Made by a program: the position numbers and the translations under genes
DNA from: JADGRF01 sp035274465
Lineage (GTDB): Bacteria; Myxococcota_A; Polyangia; Polyangiales; JAFGIB01
Direction of reading: 5' to 3'
Length of the DNA: 64,000 nt
Assembly: GCA_035274465.1 (NCBI GenBank)
Contig: DATEOF010000142.1
Coordinates: 1-64,000 of the forward strand
Notes under the pieces: generated by a model
Database searches by the model: none
Seen by the model: the letters and a program-made list of their open reading frames with translations, nothing else
What the model was told of the DNA's origin: nothing
Shown: piece after piece, positions 16,778-24,820 of the stretch
Layout of the letters: each line of letters begins with the position of its first letter
How positions within the stretch are numbered: position 1 is the stretch's first letter

Positions 16778-17796
16778 CCTCTACCCACGCGGGCGACCGC
16801 ATCCTGCACGTCGAGCTTGCTGCCGATGTAGAGCGGCACGCGCTGGTGCAGCTCGGTCGGGACGACCTCGAGCACGGATTGGTTGCCGGTGGACGCCAGG
16901 CCGCCGGCCTGCGTGGCGATCATCGCCATGGGCGACGCTTCGTAGAGCAGGCGCAGCTTGCCATTCGGGTTCTTCTTGTCCGCGGGGTAGGCGAACACTC
17001 CGCCCTTGAGCAGCGTGCGGTGCATGTCCGCGACCAGCGTGCCGATGTAGCGGCCGCTGTACGGGCGACCCGACGCCTTGTCCGGCGTCTTCAGCCACTT
17101 CACCCACTCGACCACACGCGGATCCCAGTTGCCTTCGTTGCCTTCGTTGATCGAGTAGAGCTTGCCGCGTTCGGGCATACGGATGTCCGGGTGCGAGAGG
17201 AAGAACTCGCCGACCGAGGGATCGAGCGTGAAGCCGTGCACGCCCTGGCCGCTGGTGAACACGAACATGCACGAGCTGCCGTAGATGATGTACCCGGCGG
17301 CCACCTGGCGCGTGCCGGTCTGGAGGCAATCGGCCAAGCCCGGATCATCGCCCGGGGACAGCCGCTTGTGCACGGAGAAGATGGTGCCGATGGCGATGTT
17401 CACGTCGATGTTGGTCGAGCCGTCGAGCGGGTCGAACATCAGCACGTAGCGACCTTTGGGGTAGCGGGTCGGGATCGGGATCGGATCGTCGACCTCCTCG
17501 CTCGCCATCAGACACACCTGGCCCCCTGCCTCGATGCAGTGGATCAGGGTGCGGTTGGCGAACTCGTCCATCTTCTGCACGGTCTCGCCCTGGATGTTGG
17601 TCTTGCCGGTGTGCCCGAGCAGCCCTGCCAGGCCAGCCTGGTTGACCCGGCTGGAGATGATCTTGCCCGCAAGCGCCAGCTGCTGAAAGAGCTGCGTGAA
17701 CTCGCCGGTCGCGCCGGGAATCTCGCGCTGCCGCTCGAGCAGGAAGCGCTCGAGGGTCCAGCCGTAGTGCTCTGCCTTGCGGATCTCATCCACCAT
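16774..17796 (-). CDS. fbp: Class I fructose-1,6-bisphosphatase
   Basis: 340 residues, starting at the ATG at 17796 behind GGAGGT; an in-frame ATG 48 bp upstream lacks a good site. The protein hydrolyses fructose-1,6-bisphosphate to fructose-6-phosphate in gluconeogenesis. Motifs: the metal-binding acidic set in MASEEVDDP, the signature FDPLDGSTNIDVN (about 117-129), the YIIYGSS strand and the substrate loop of GRYIGTLVADMHRTL. Length matches the family (about 330-340). The stop overlaps the next gene's start by ATGA, so this housekeeping enzyme heads the envelope-gene block, probably by chance of operon assembly. Confidence 0.96.
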   Translation of the reverse strand: MVDEIRKAEHYGWTLERFLLERQREIPGATGEFTQLFQQLALAGKIISSRVNQAGLAGLLGHTGKTNIQGETVQKMDEFANRTLIHCIEAGGQVCLMASEEVDDPIPIPTRYPKGRYVLMFDPLDGSTNIDVNIAIGTIFSVHKRLSPGDDPGLADCLQTGTRQVAAGYIIYGSSCMFVFTSGQGVHGFTLDPSVGEFFLSHPDIRMPERGKLYSINEGNEGNWDPRVVEWVKWLKTPDKASGRPYSGRYIGTLVADMHRTLLKGGVFAYPADKKNPNGKLRLLYEASPMAMIATQAGGLASTGNQSVLEVVPTELHQRVPLYIGSKLDVQDAVARVGRG

Positions 17797-18007
17797 GAAG
17801 CTACCTCCAGGCCCGTCCCGTCGCGGGTACGAGTATTCGGCCACATAGCAGAGATCCCTCGGTCGGGAAACTCAACGGCGAGTTCACGCGTTCCCGAGCG
17901 GGGGGTGAGTCGAGGTGCGCCGCTCTGCGTACACGCGCGACTTGCAGACGGCGGCCCGGCTTTGCGTTTACGATGCGCGTTGCATGCTGGGCTCGCAGGC
18001 AGCCGCT

Positions 18008-19177
18008 ATGGGACGGCTTTTGTGGCGCTGGCTGTCCTTCGCGCTGGGTTTCGTCGCAGCTGGCGGCGGCGTGTGGTACGGCGCGCAGCAGGCCGTGAGC
18101 GAGGCGCGCATCGCAGAGCTGCCGCTCGGCTTCGGCCTGATCGACACCGCGTTCGTGTTCCAGCGCCGCCTGAACAAGGAGCGCCGGCCGAACACCGTCG
18201 CGCTGGTGGGCGACTCGACGCTGATGGACGCGAAGGGCATGCGCTGGCCGCGCCGCCAGAGCTTGCCGGGACGCATCGCGCTGTCGCTGGAGAACTACGC
18301 CGAGGCGGGCGTGAACGTGAACCTGCAGAGCTTCCGCATGCCCGGTCTCGGGCCGGCGGGCATGTACTTCGCGACCGAGCGCTTGATCGCCGCGCGACCC
18401 GAGCGCGTGGTGCTGGCGCTCAACCTGCACGGCTTCACGCGCGAGTCGGTCCGCAGCTTCTCGTACGTGGAGAGCGCGGGCTGGATGTCGCCCGGCCAGC
18501 TCGGCGAGGCGCTGTTCCTGCCGCTCTGGGACTCGGGGCTCACGGCCGATCGGCTGCTGTTCTACAACGGGCTGCGGGCTGTCGGCGTGGGGGACGCCTG
18601 GCGTGCCGCGCGCGGGCTGCAGGCGCGCGCGTTTCGCCTGTACGCACCGGCGGCGAATGCGCTGGACGGCTTGATCGGCAGCAAGGCCTACGAGGATCTG
18701 CAGGGGGACATCGGCCTCACGCGCCTGTCCCGCAACGTGGTGGAAATCGACGGGCGCATGCGTCACCGGAAGGAGCTGGCTGCGCGCATCATGGCGCCGG
18801 TGCTGTCCGGACTGTCGGTGACGCACCCGAACCTCCAGCTTCTGGGGCGCGCGCTGGCGCGGCTGCGCGCGGCGCAGATTCCGGCGCTGGTGTACATCGA
18901 GCCGTTCAACATCCGCTACCTGCGCTCGCTCGGGATCCCAATGGACGGGCTGCCGCGCAGCTTGCGCAACATCCGCCGCGTGGTCGAAGGGCAGGGCGCG
19001 GAGCTGATGGATCTCCATGCGATCCTGCCCGATGCGGCGTTTCGCGACGAAGGCGATCACTACACCTTCGAGGGTGAACCCAACGGCACCTACCTGGTCG
19101 CGCGGCGGCTGGCCGAACACCTGGCGAGCGACGCTCCCGCACAGCAAGCGATGAACACGAGCCATGCTGTTCAATAG
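18008..19177 (+). CDS. Membrane-anchored SGNH-hydrolase-like protein (AlgJ/AlgX/DltD-type O-acetylation partner)
   Basis: About 389 residues. One N-terminal TM helix (WLSFALGFVAAGGG), then an SGNH-type domain: the nucleophile block VALVGDSTLMDAKG with GDS and a late DHYTFEG segment supplying the Asp/His. In AlgJ/AlgX and DltD relatives this periplasmic domain moves an acyl group from an MBOAT partner onto a polysaccharide. The adjacent MBOAT gene, overlapping by 14 bp, supports that reading. The start is uncertain: ATG at 17984 or further upstream (17915) is in frame; I chose the ATG right before the charged residues and TM segment. Confidence 0.82.
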   Translation: MGRLLWRWLSFALGFVAAGGGVWYGAQQAVSEARIAELPLGFGLIDTAFVFQRRLNKERRPNTVALVGDSTLMDAKGMRWPRRQSLPGRIALSLENYAEAGVNVNLQSFRMPGLGPAGMYFATERLIAARPERVVLALNLHGFTRESVRSFSYVESAGWMSPGQLGEALFLPLWDSGLTADRLLFYNGLRAVGVGDAWRAARGLQARAFRLYAPAANALDGLIGSKAYEDLQGDIGLTRLSRNVVEIDGRMRHRKELAARIMAPVLSGLSVTHPNLQLLGRALARLRAAQIPALVYIEPFNIRYLRSLGIPMDGLPRSLRNIRRVVEGQGAELMDLHAILPDAAFRDEGDHYTFEGEPNGTYLVARRLAEHLASDAPAQQAMNTSHAVQ

Positions 19178-20576
19178 CCTGCAGTTCGCGCTGTTCTTCC
19201 TGGTCCTGTTGGGCGTGCTGCGCGCGCTGCGCGGGTTCGGCAGCGCCGTGCGCCTGCGCGTGCTGCTCGGCGCGAGCTTGCTGTTCTACACGCTCTGGAT
19301 CCCGAGCTACCTGCTGCTCCTGATGGCGACGCTCGGCATCAACTACTGGCTGGCGAGCGTGATGCTGAAGAGCGCGCAGCCGCGGCGCGTGTTGATCACG
19401 TCGATCGTCTTCAGCTTGGGCTTGCTGGCGGTGTTCAAGTACGCGGCGCTCGCGGTCGAGACTGCGCTGCCGGCCCTGCGTTTGATCGGCGTCGTGAAGC
19501 TGCAGCCGCCGGAGCTGCTCTTGCCGCTCGGCATCTCGTTCTACACGTTCGAGATCATCAGCCTGAGCGTCGACATCTACAAGCGCCGCGGTGAGCTGCC
19601 GAGCTTCACGCGCTACGTGCTGTTCGTGACCTTCTTTCCGCACTTGATCGCGGGGCCGATCATGCGCGGCAACGAGCTACTGCCGCAGTTCGACTCCGGT
19701 GGAGTCGTGGATCCCGTGCGCACGCGCCGTGGCTCGTGGCTGATCGCCGCGGGCCTGCTGAAGAAGTGCGTGCTGGCAGACTTCCTGCTCGCGCCGTTCG
19801 TGAACGACGTGTTCGGCGTGGCGGGTGCGGGCACGGCGCCCGCGCACCTGATCGCGGTCTACAGCTTCGCGTTTCAGATCTACTTCGACTTCTCGGGCTA
19901 CACGGACATGGCGCGTGGGCTGGCGTGTCTGCTCGGCTTCGAGTTGCCGCACAACTTTCTGGAGCCATACCTCTCGCGCAGCGCCTCCGAGTTTTGGCGC
20001 CGCTGGCACATCTCACTGTCGCGCTGGCTCCGCGACTACCTGTACATCCCGCTGGGTGGCAACCGTTCGGGCGAGCTGCGCACCGGCATCAACCTGATGC
20101 TGACCATGTTGCTGGGTGGCCTGTGGCACGGTGCGGGCTGGAACTACGTGGTCTGGGGCGGACTCCACGGCGCGCTGTTGATGATCGAACGCGCGCTGGG
20201 TAAGGGTAGCGTATCCGAGTCGGTGGGCCTGCGCTGGCGCGACGCACCGCGCATCGTGCTCATGTTCCACCTCGTGTGTCTGATCTGGGTAGCCTTCCGC
20301 GCGCCCGACCTGAGCACCACGTTGACCATCTGGTCGGCCCTGTTCACGCGCAGCTACTTCGTGGCCTGGCCGCTCTTGCCGCTGCTGATCGTCTTTGTGT
20401 GTGCGCTGCTGCACCTGGCGGAGCGAGCGGTCCACGCGCGCTTGCCGGCCCTGCACACGCGCATCGCGGGCGCAGTCTGGGGCCCGATGTTCGAAGGTGC
20501 GGCTCTGGGTGCGATCGTCGGGGCCTCGCTGGTCGCAGCAGGTGCCGGCGCCGAGTTCATCTACTTTCAGTTTTGA
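19164..20576 (+). CDS. MBOAT-family membrane-bound O-acyltransferase (AlgI/DltB-like)
   Basis: 470 residues, about ten helices. The family signature is clear: the Asp-rich IYFDFSGYTDMARGLACLLG, SEFWRRWHISLSRWLRDY, and the catalytic His in LLGGLWHGAGWNYVVWG. In AlgI and DltB this enzyme takes an acyl group from a cytoplasmic donor and hands it across the membrane for polysaccharide O-acylation. It begins inside the end of the SGNH gene, so the two are co-translated and act as a pair. The acceptor polysaccharide is not encoded in the window. Confidence 0.94.
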   Translation: MLFNSLQFALFFLVLLGVLRALRGFGSAVRLRVLLGASLLFYTLWIPSYLLLLMATLGINYWLASVMLKSAQPRRVLITSIVFSLGLLAVFKYAALAVETALPALRLIGVVKLQPPELLLPLGISFYTFEIISLSVDIYKRRGELPSFTRYVLFVTFFPHLIAGPIMRGNELLPQFDSGGVVDPVRTRRGSWLIAAGLLKKCVLADFLLAPFVNDVFGVAGAGTAPAHLIAVYSFAFQIYFDFSGYTDMARGLACLLGFELPHNFLEPYLSRSASEFWRRWHISLSRWLRDYLYIPLGGNRSGELRTGINLMLTMLLGGLWHGAGWNYVVWGGLHGALLMIERALGKGSVSESVGLRWRDAPRIVLMFHLVCLIWVAFRAPDLSTTLTIWSALFTRSYFVAWPLLPLLIVFVCALLHLAERAVHARLPALHTRIAGAVWGPMFEGAALGAIVGASLVAAGAGAEFIYFQF

Positions 20577-20602
20577 GGCTTGGGGCAGCCTCGTTTCGGT
20601 CT

Positions 20603-20680
20603 CCTGTGCCTTGTTCCTTGTTCAACTCGGGGAACCGGGACCCAGGAACGGCAACAAGGAACAAGGAATTTAGGCACAGG
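20603..20680. terminator. Bulged inverted repeat with AACAAGGAACAAGG arms between convergent genes
   Basis: CCTGTGCC-TTGTTCCTTGTT (20603-20622) is matched at 20653-20680 by its complement, with an extra 8 nt in the right arm. The loop contains GGAACCGGGACC-type sequence. The place, between the MBOAT stop and the stop of the convergent gene, suits a bidirectional terminator. The GTTCC/GGAAC iteration also suggests a dispersed intergenic repeat family. Confidence 0.55.
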
Positions 20681-20690
20681 GCGCTTCCTT

Positions 20691-21974
20691 TCAGGTGAGC
20701 GGCCCCTCGGGGATTCGGCGTTGGGCGAGGGCGGCGACTTGATCGGGCGTGAAGATCGGCTCGAGGATGCGCGGGTTTTGTTGGCGCGAGCGAAAGAGCT
20801 CGAGGATGTAGCGCATGCGTTGGCTGAGGATGACCCAGTCGTCGGCGCCGGTGCCGATCGCGACGTGGCGGTCGATGCCGAGCTTGCCGAGCAGCTCTTC
20901 GGCCGCGTCTTCGAGGTGGCGCAGCGCGTCGTGTTCCTCGCTGCGTTCGGCGAGGGCTTCGTATTGCGCGAGCATCATGCCGAGCTCGGCGTTGTCGATC
21001 GTGCGGAGCTGGGGTGGGAACAGGGGCTGGCCCGGCGCGGCGGGTAGGTCGCGACCGAGGCGCAGCGTGCTGTCCGGGAGCTTGAGCGTCATCATCAGCT
21101 CGGTGGCGAAGCGATGGAACACGTCCTGCACGTGGTCGGTGATCGGGGACAGCAGGCGGTCGACCAGCGCGTAGCCGCGCGGGCCGAGCACTTCGTTGCC
21201 GATGCGTTCGGCGAGGGCGTCGTGCGTGGCGTTGACCAGGACGTTGCCGATCGGCGCGTCCAGCGCACCGATGATGTACGTCTGCAGGCGTGTCTGCTCG
21301 TGGACGCCGATGCTCGCGTTGCCGAGCAAGATCAGCTCGGCTCGGCGCTTGGGGTCGAGCTCGAACTTGGCCTTGTAGTAGTGGCGGGCGGCTTCGCGCA
21401 GCAAGGATTGTCCGCCGCGTGACACCAGCTCGAGCTCGCGCGTCTTTTCGTCGAGGCGCACCTTGTCGGGCTCGATCGGGCCGCTGTGCAGGCTGTCGAG
21501 GTAGCGCTCGAGCTTGACGAGGTCGGGCGAGCGGTCGCTGCCCAGCTCCTGCAGGAAGCGTCCAAACGCCGGCGCCAGCTCGGCGAACACCTGCGTGTTG
21601 CCCTCCGCCAGGTACATGCGCATGTCGTTGATCGCGCAGCGCACCGAGGCATCGAGCGCGGCGCGCTGTGCGTCGGTGGGATCTGCGTGCAGCGAGCGTA
21701 GCTGCGTGTTCAAGCGCTGCAGGCGCTGATCGTTCGAACCCGAACCCTCGATCCACCAGCGCAACAGCTCGGGCAGCTCCTGGTTCTGGATGAACTGACC
21801 GACGACCTTGGACGACCAAGCAGCGAAGCTGAACCACGTCACGTTCTCGGGCCCGAGCATGCGCGCGAAGCCGTCTGATAGTTCATGGTAGCCCTGACTG
21901 ATCAGCAAGTTACGCAAGACAGGCTGGCTCTCCAGCGTGACGATGCTCTGCCACGAGTCAGCAATGGCGCTCAC
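20691..21974 (-). CDS. Uncharacterised soluble 427-residue protein
   Basis: GTG start at 21974 behind AGAGGGG; 427 residues, no signal peptide or TM segment, mostly predicted helical. Distinct segments are an N-terminal GYHELSDGFARMLGPENVTWFSFAAWSS, a central LGNASIGVHEQTRLQTYIIGALDAP and a C-terminal DWVILSQRMRYILELFRSR. Proteins with this look occur in actinobacteria and myxobacteria, but I know of no assigned function. The conserved His/Glu in GVHEQTR could be a metal or active site. It is monocistronic and divergent from the SRPBCC gene. Confidence 0.8.
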   Translation of the reverse strand: MSAIADSWQSIVTLESQPVLRNLLISQGYHELSDGFARMLGPENVTWFSFAAWSSKVVGQFIQNQELPELLRWWIEGSGSNDQRLQRLNTQLRSLHADPTDAQRAALDASVRCAINDMRMYLAEGNTQVFAELAPAFGRFLQELGSDRSPDLVKLERYLDSLHSGPIEPDKVRLDEKTRELELVSRGGQSLLREAARHYYKAKFELDPKRRAELILLGNASIGVHEQTRLQTYIIGALDAPIGNVLVNATHDALAERIGNEVLGPRGYALVDRLLSPITDHVQDVFHRFATELMMTLKLPDSTLRLGRDLPAAPGQPLFPPQLRTIDNAELGMMLAQYEALAERSEEHDALRHLEDAAEELLGKLGIDRHVAIGTGADDWVILSQRMRYILELFRSRQQNPRILEPIFTPDQVAALAQRRIPEGPLT

Positions 21975-22075
21975 GGGTACCCCTCTTGTTCAAGTTAATC
22001 CTGCAGCTAGGAGCGGCAGTCCAAGATCAGGGTAACGTCGGCTCTTGGGTGCATGCTAGACTCGACCCGCGCACC

Positions 22076-22519
22076 ATGGCCCACTCGTTCAATCGCTTGC
22101 ACACGCACCACACGCCGCAGCAGGCGTTCGACTTCATCGCTGATTTCTGTCATGCGTCGTTGTGGGACCCGCGCACCCGAAGTGTCCGAAAGCTGACCGA
22201 CGGCCCGGTCGGACGCGGCACGCGCTTCCTGCTGACGGCTGACCTACTCGGCCAGTCGCTCGAGTTCCCCTATGAGATTACCGTGTACGAACGCCCGCAC
22301 CAGCTGGTGTTCGAGGGCAGCACGCGTTGCTTCGCCTACCACGAGCGCATCAGCTTCACGCCGGAAGGCACAGGCACCAGCATCGAGTACCGCGCGCAGA
22401 TGTGGCTGCAATCCCTGCTCGTGCTGGGCAACCCCATCCTGTCGCTGATCTACCAACGCATCGGCAATGACGCCACCAGCGGCATCGTGCCGGCGATGGA
22501 TCGCGCGCTGGCAGCCTAA
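22076..22519 (+). CDS. SRPBCC-superfamily protein (START/polyketide-cyclase-like fold)
   Basis: 147 residues, ATG at 22076. The pattern FNRLHTHHTPQQAFDFIADF, then SLWDPRTRSVRKL, FPYEITVYERPHQLVFEG and a long C-terminal helix (GNPILSLIYQRIGNDAT) is the helix-grip SRPBCC fold, which binds hydrophobic ligands. No enzyme activity is implied. The stop overlaps the convergent lipoprotein stop by 4 bp. Earlier in-frame starts (21986) are not convincing. Confidence 0.85.
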   Translation: MAHSFNRLHTHHTPQQAFDFIADFCHASLWDPRTRSVRKLTDGPVGRGTRFLLTADLLGQSLEFPYEITVYERPHQLVFEGSTRCFAYHERISFTPEGTGTSIEYRAQMWLQSLLVLGNPILSLIYQRIGNDATSGIVPAMDRALAA

Positions 22520-24678
22520 CGCGTGCAAGCGCGGTTCTGCGTGCCCCAGCACAACCGCAGCTCGCTCGTGTCGACACCGGCCGCCTGCAGCACCGCGTCC
22601 GGATCTTCGTGGAACGGGCTGCCGCCGAAGTTGATCTCCATGTCCCACTGGGCGCCCGTGTTCGTGGGGTTGCCGTAGAGCATCGGATAGACCGGTACGG
22701 TCGCGTCGCGCAGCTGCAGCGTGTCTGCGAGCTTGCCGTTCAAGATGACGTAGACCGTGGGGTAGCTCGCGCGATAATCGACTGCCAGGCCGTAGTAACT
22801 CACGTCAGGCAGCGTCTCGGTCGTCATGATGATCAGGTTTTGATAGATGCCCGGACCCACCGTGTTGACCGAGCACGAAGGTGGGGTGACGTTGAAGTGA
22901 TAGGGGTCGAGTGAGACGTTGCCGATCACCAGGCCGACTGCCTGGTTGGCTTCGCCGATCAAGCGATGACCTTCGAAGTACCAGAAGCCTCCGTACAGGC
23001 CCTGGTTGGCCCGAATGCCGTACTTGTCCGGCTCGGTCCAGTGCGTTCGCAAGCCGTCGCTCGAGACCACGATGCCGCTGCCCGAGAGGTCGGCTTCGGC
23101 CTGGAGGTGTACGTCCTGGAACTGCGGCAGCGAGCCGCGGACGTCGATCACGACCTGCGCCGTCGCTTGCTTGCCACCCGCGTCGCTGACGCTGAGTTGA
23201 ATGGTGTGATGGCCGATGGCCTTCGGCGTGATGCTGAATGAGCTGCCGGACGCTTGCTGACGTTCGGGGCCGGAGCCGGTCGCCAGATCGGCCCATTGAA
23301 TGCGATCGGTCAGCGAGCCCGACTCGGCGTCTTCCGCGCTGGCCGTCAGCGTCAGGCTTTGACCGAGGTCGATCGAGGTCGACGATGGAGGTTGCAAGGC
23401 AATCGTCGGCGGTTGATTCCAGGCGCCGGCGTGACTCGCGACCCAACCGAGCACCAGCGCTCCCGCGACTTCGGGCATGCCCGCGTTCTGCAGGGCCGTG
23501 CGCGGATCGAACTCGAACGGGCGGTTGACGATGTCGTTGCCCGGGTTGATTCGGACCTGCACTCCGGGCATGCGGCGCATGCCGGTCAGCTGGATGAACA
23601 GCGGCTGCGTGACGCTGGACAAGGTCTCCGAGCGCAGCAGGCCCCCGGCGTTCAATGCGTGCACGACCGGATTGGTGCCGCGGTAGTCGACCACGAAGCC
23701 GTAGTGCCCGGAGTTGGGTTGGAACTCGATCCAGTCGTCGCCCTGGATGAAGTGGCCGCTCGTGTCCAGGCCGAAGCCGTCGGCGCTCGAACCAGGCGCA
23801 CGCTCGCGTGCAGCGGCCGCTGTGGCCACGCCGATCTGCAGGCCGTCGAACTCACCGAGTGCAGCCGCCTCGAAGTAAAACACGCCCGATCCGGCCTGCA
23901 GCGCGCGCGTCGAGCGCACGCCGAAGGTGTCCAGGCCCAACCACTCCGCAGACAACCGATCGGCGCCCAGCACGATGCCTTCGCCGCGATCGGTGTCGCT
24001 GAGAAACGTGAGCGAGGCAGGGTCGACGGGCGCACCTCCACTTCCCGCGCCCGAACCTGCACCGCCGTTGCCTGCTTCGGCGCCACCGTTGCCAGCGCCT
24101 GCACCAGCGCCACCGTTGCCAGCACCGCCCGCGCCTGCACCAGCGCCACCGTTGCCAGCACCACCCGCGCCTGCGCCAGCGCCACTGTTGCCAGCACCGC
24201 CCGCGCCTGCACCAGCGCCACCGTTGCCAGCGCCGCCTGCGCCTGCACCGCCGCTCCCAGCTGGCGCGTTCCTGCCTGCACCACCGTGACCCGCCTCGCC
24301 GCCGCCGTTGCTCGCCGCCCCGGCTTCTCCAGCTCCGCCGCCATCAGCTGCAGCCCCGGCCGCGCCTGGGTCCTTCCCACCCGAACCATCCCTTCCACTC
24401 GCGCCGCCATCAGCGCCGCCGCCACCACCAGCCCCAGCCTCGCAGCCATCAGCTGCAGCCTCGCAGCGCTCGCCCGCGCCGCCGGATTTCCCTGCGCGCC
24501 CCGCATCACCACCCGAGCCGCCGCTGTCTCCCGCATGGCCGGCGCTCGTGACATCCGTGTCACGCGAGCGCCGAGGACCCTGTCCGCAGGCGCTGAGCGA
24601 GACGACGCTGCCGAGCGCAATCAAAAGGCAAGTCGGGCACTTGAGAAGGGTCGTTTGTATTCCTGTCAGCCGTGTCAT
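22516..24678 (-). CDS. Large lipoprotein with Gly/Ala linker and two SPRY-like domains
   Basis: 720 residues from ATG 24678; further upstream the frame is open only because it is antisense to a Gly-rich gene. A signal peptide with lipobox (SLSAC) is followed by a ~190-residue Gly/Ala/Asn repeat linker. Two domains of similar layout (about 226-420 and 515-700) each have an FGVRST/YGIRAN start, a YFEA/YFEG strand and a FVVDYR/LAVDYR strand, resembling SPRY/B30.2. A bacterial Ig/PKD-like module (about 430-510, PPTIALQPP) lies between. It is a surface-exposed protein, perhaps for binding. SPRY assignment is from pattern only. Confidence 0.8.
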   Translation of the reverse strand: MTRLTGIQTTLLKCPTCLLIALGSVVSLSACGQGPRRSRDTDVTSAGHAGDSGGSGGDAGRAGKSGGAGERCEAAADGCEAGAGGGGGADGGASGRDGSGGKDPGAAGAAADGGGAGEAGAASNGGGEAGHGGAGRNAPAGSGGAGAGGAGNGGAGAGAGGAGNSGAGAGAGGAGNGGAGAGAGGAGNGGAGAGAGNGGAEAGNGGAGSGAGSGGAPVDPASLTFLSDTDRGEGIVLGADRLSAEWLGLDTFGVRSTRALQAGSGVFYFEAAALGEFDGLQIGVATAAAARERAPGSSADGFGLDTSGHFIQGDDWIEFQPNSGHYGFVVDYRGTNPVVHALNAGGLLRSETLSSVTQPLFIQLTGMRRMPGVQVRINPGNDIVNRPFEFDPRTALQNAGMPEVAGALVLGWVASHAGAWNQPPTIALQPPSSTSIDLGQSLTLTASAEDAESGSLTDRIQWADLATGSGPERQQASGSSFSITPKAIGHHTIQLSVSDAGGKQATAQVVIDVRGSLPQFQDVHLQAEADLSGSGIVVSSDGLRTHWTEPDKYGIRANQGLYGGFWYFEGHRLIGEANQAVGLVIGNVSLDPYHFNVTPPSCSVNTVGPGIYQNLIIMTTETLPDVSYYGLAVDYRASYPTVYVILNGKLADTLQLRDATVPVYPMLYGNPTNTGAQWDMEINFGGSPFHEDPDAVLQAAGVDTSELRLCWGTQNRACTR
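24080..24246. repeat. 36-bp tandem repeats coding the Gly/Ala linker
   Basis: About four to five near-identical 36-bp units encode a 12-residue NGGAGAGAGGAG period inside the SPRY-like lipoprotein. Copies differ mainly at single bases, including Asn-to-Ser codon changes, so length variation by slippage or recombination is plausible. It makes the surface linker a candidate hypervariable site between strains. Confidence 0.75.
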
Positions 24679-24765
24679 CGAGTCCGTGTCCCTACCGGGT
24701 TCCGCATCGTAGCGGCATTGAACGCGCTCGCCACCGCCGAAGCTGCACGCCGGCGTCGATTGATT

Positions 24766-24794
24766 TTGACTTTGATTTTCAATTTCTGTAAGCG
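24766..24794 (+). promoter_or_regulatory. Candidate promoter of the delta-60 lipoprotein gene
   Basis: TTGACT (24766-24771), 17-bp spacer, TAAGCG (24789-24794), in a locally AT-rich stretch that contrasts with the GC-rich surroundings. The ribosome-binding GGAGG (24809-24813) lies 7 nt before the ATG at 24821. The -10 match is weak. The 142-bp divergent gap must also serve the SPRY-like lipoprotein on the other strand. Confidence 0.35.
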
Positions 24795-24820
24795 GCAAGG
24801 GTTCAGTTGGAGGATGCAAA

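Noticed and set aside
24308..24712. Plus-strand Ala/Pro-rich frame in the Gly/Ala linker region
   Set aside because: It is antisense to the lipoprotein linker: Gly codons read backwards give Pro/Ala. No ribosome-binding site or domain.
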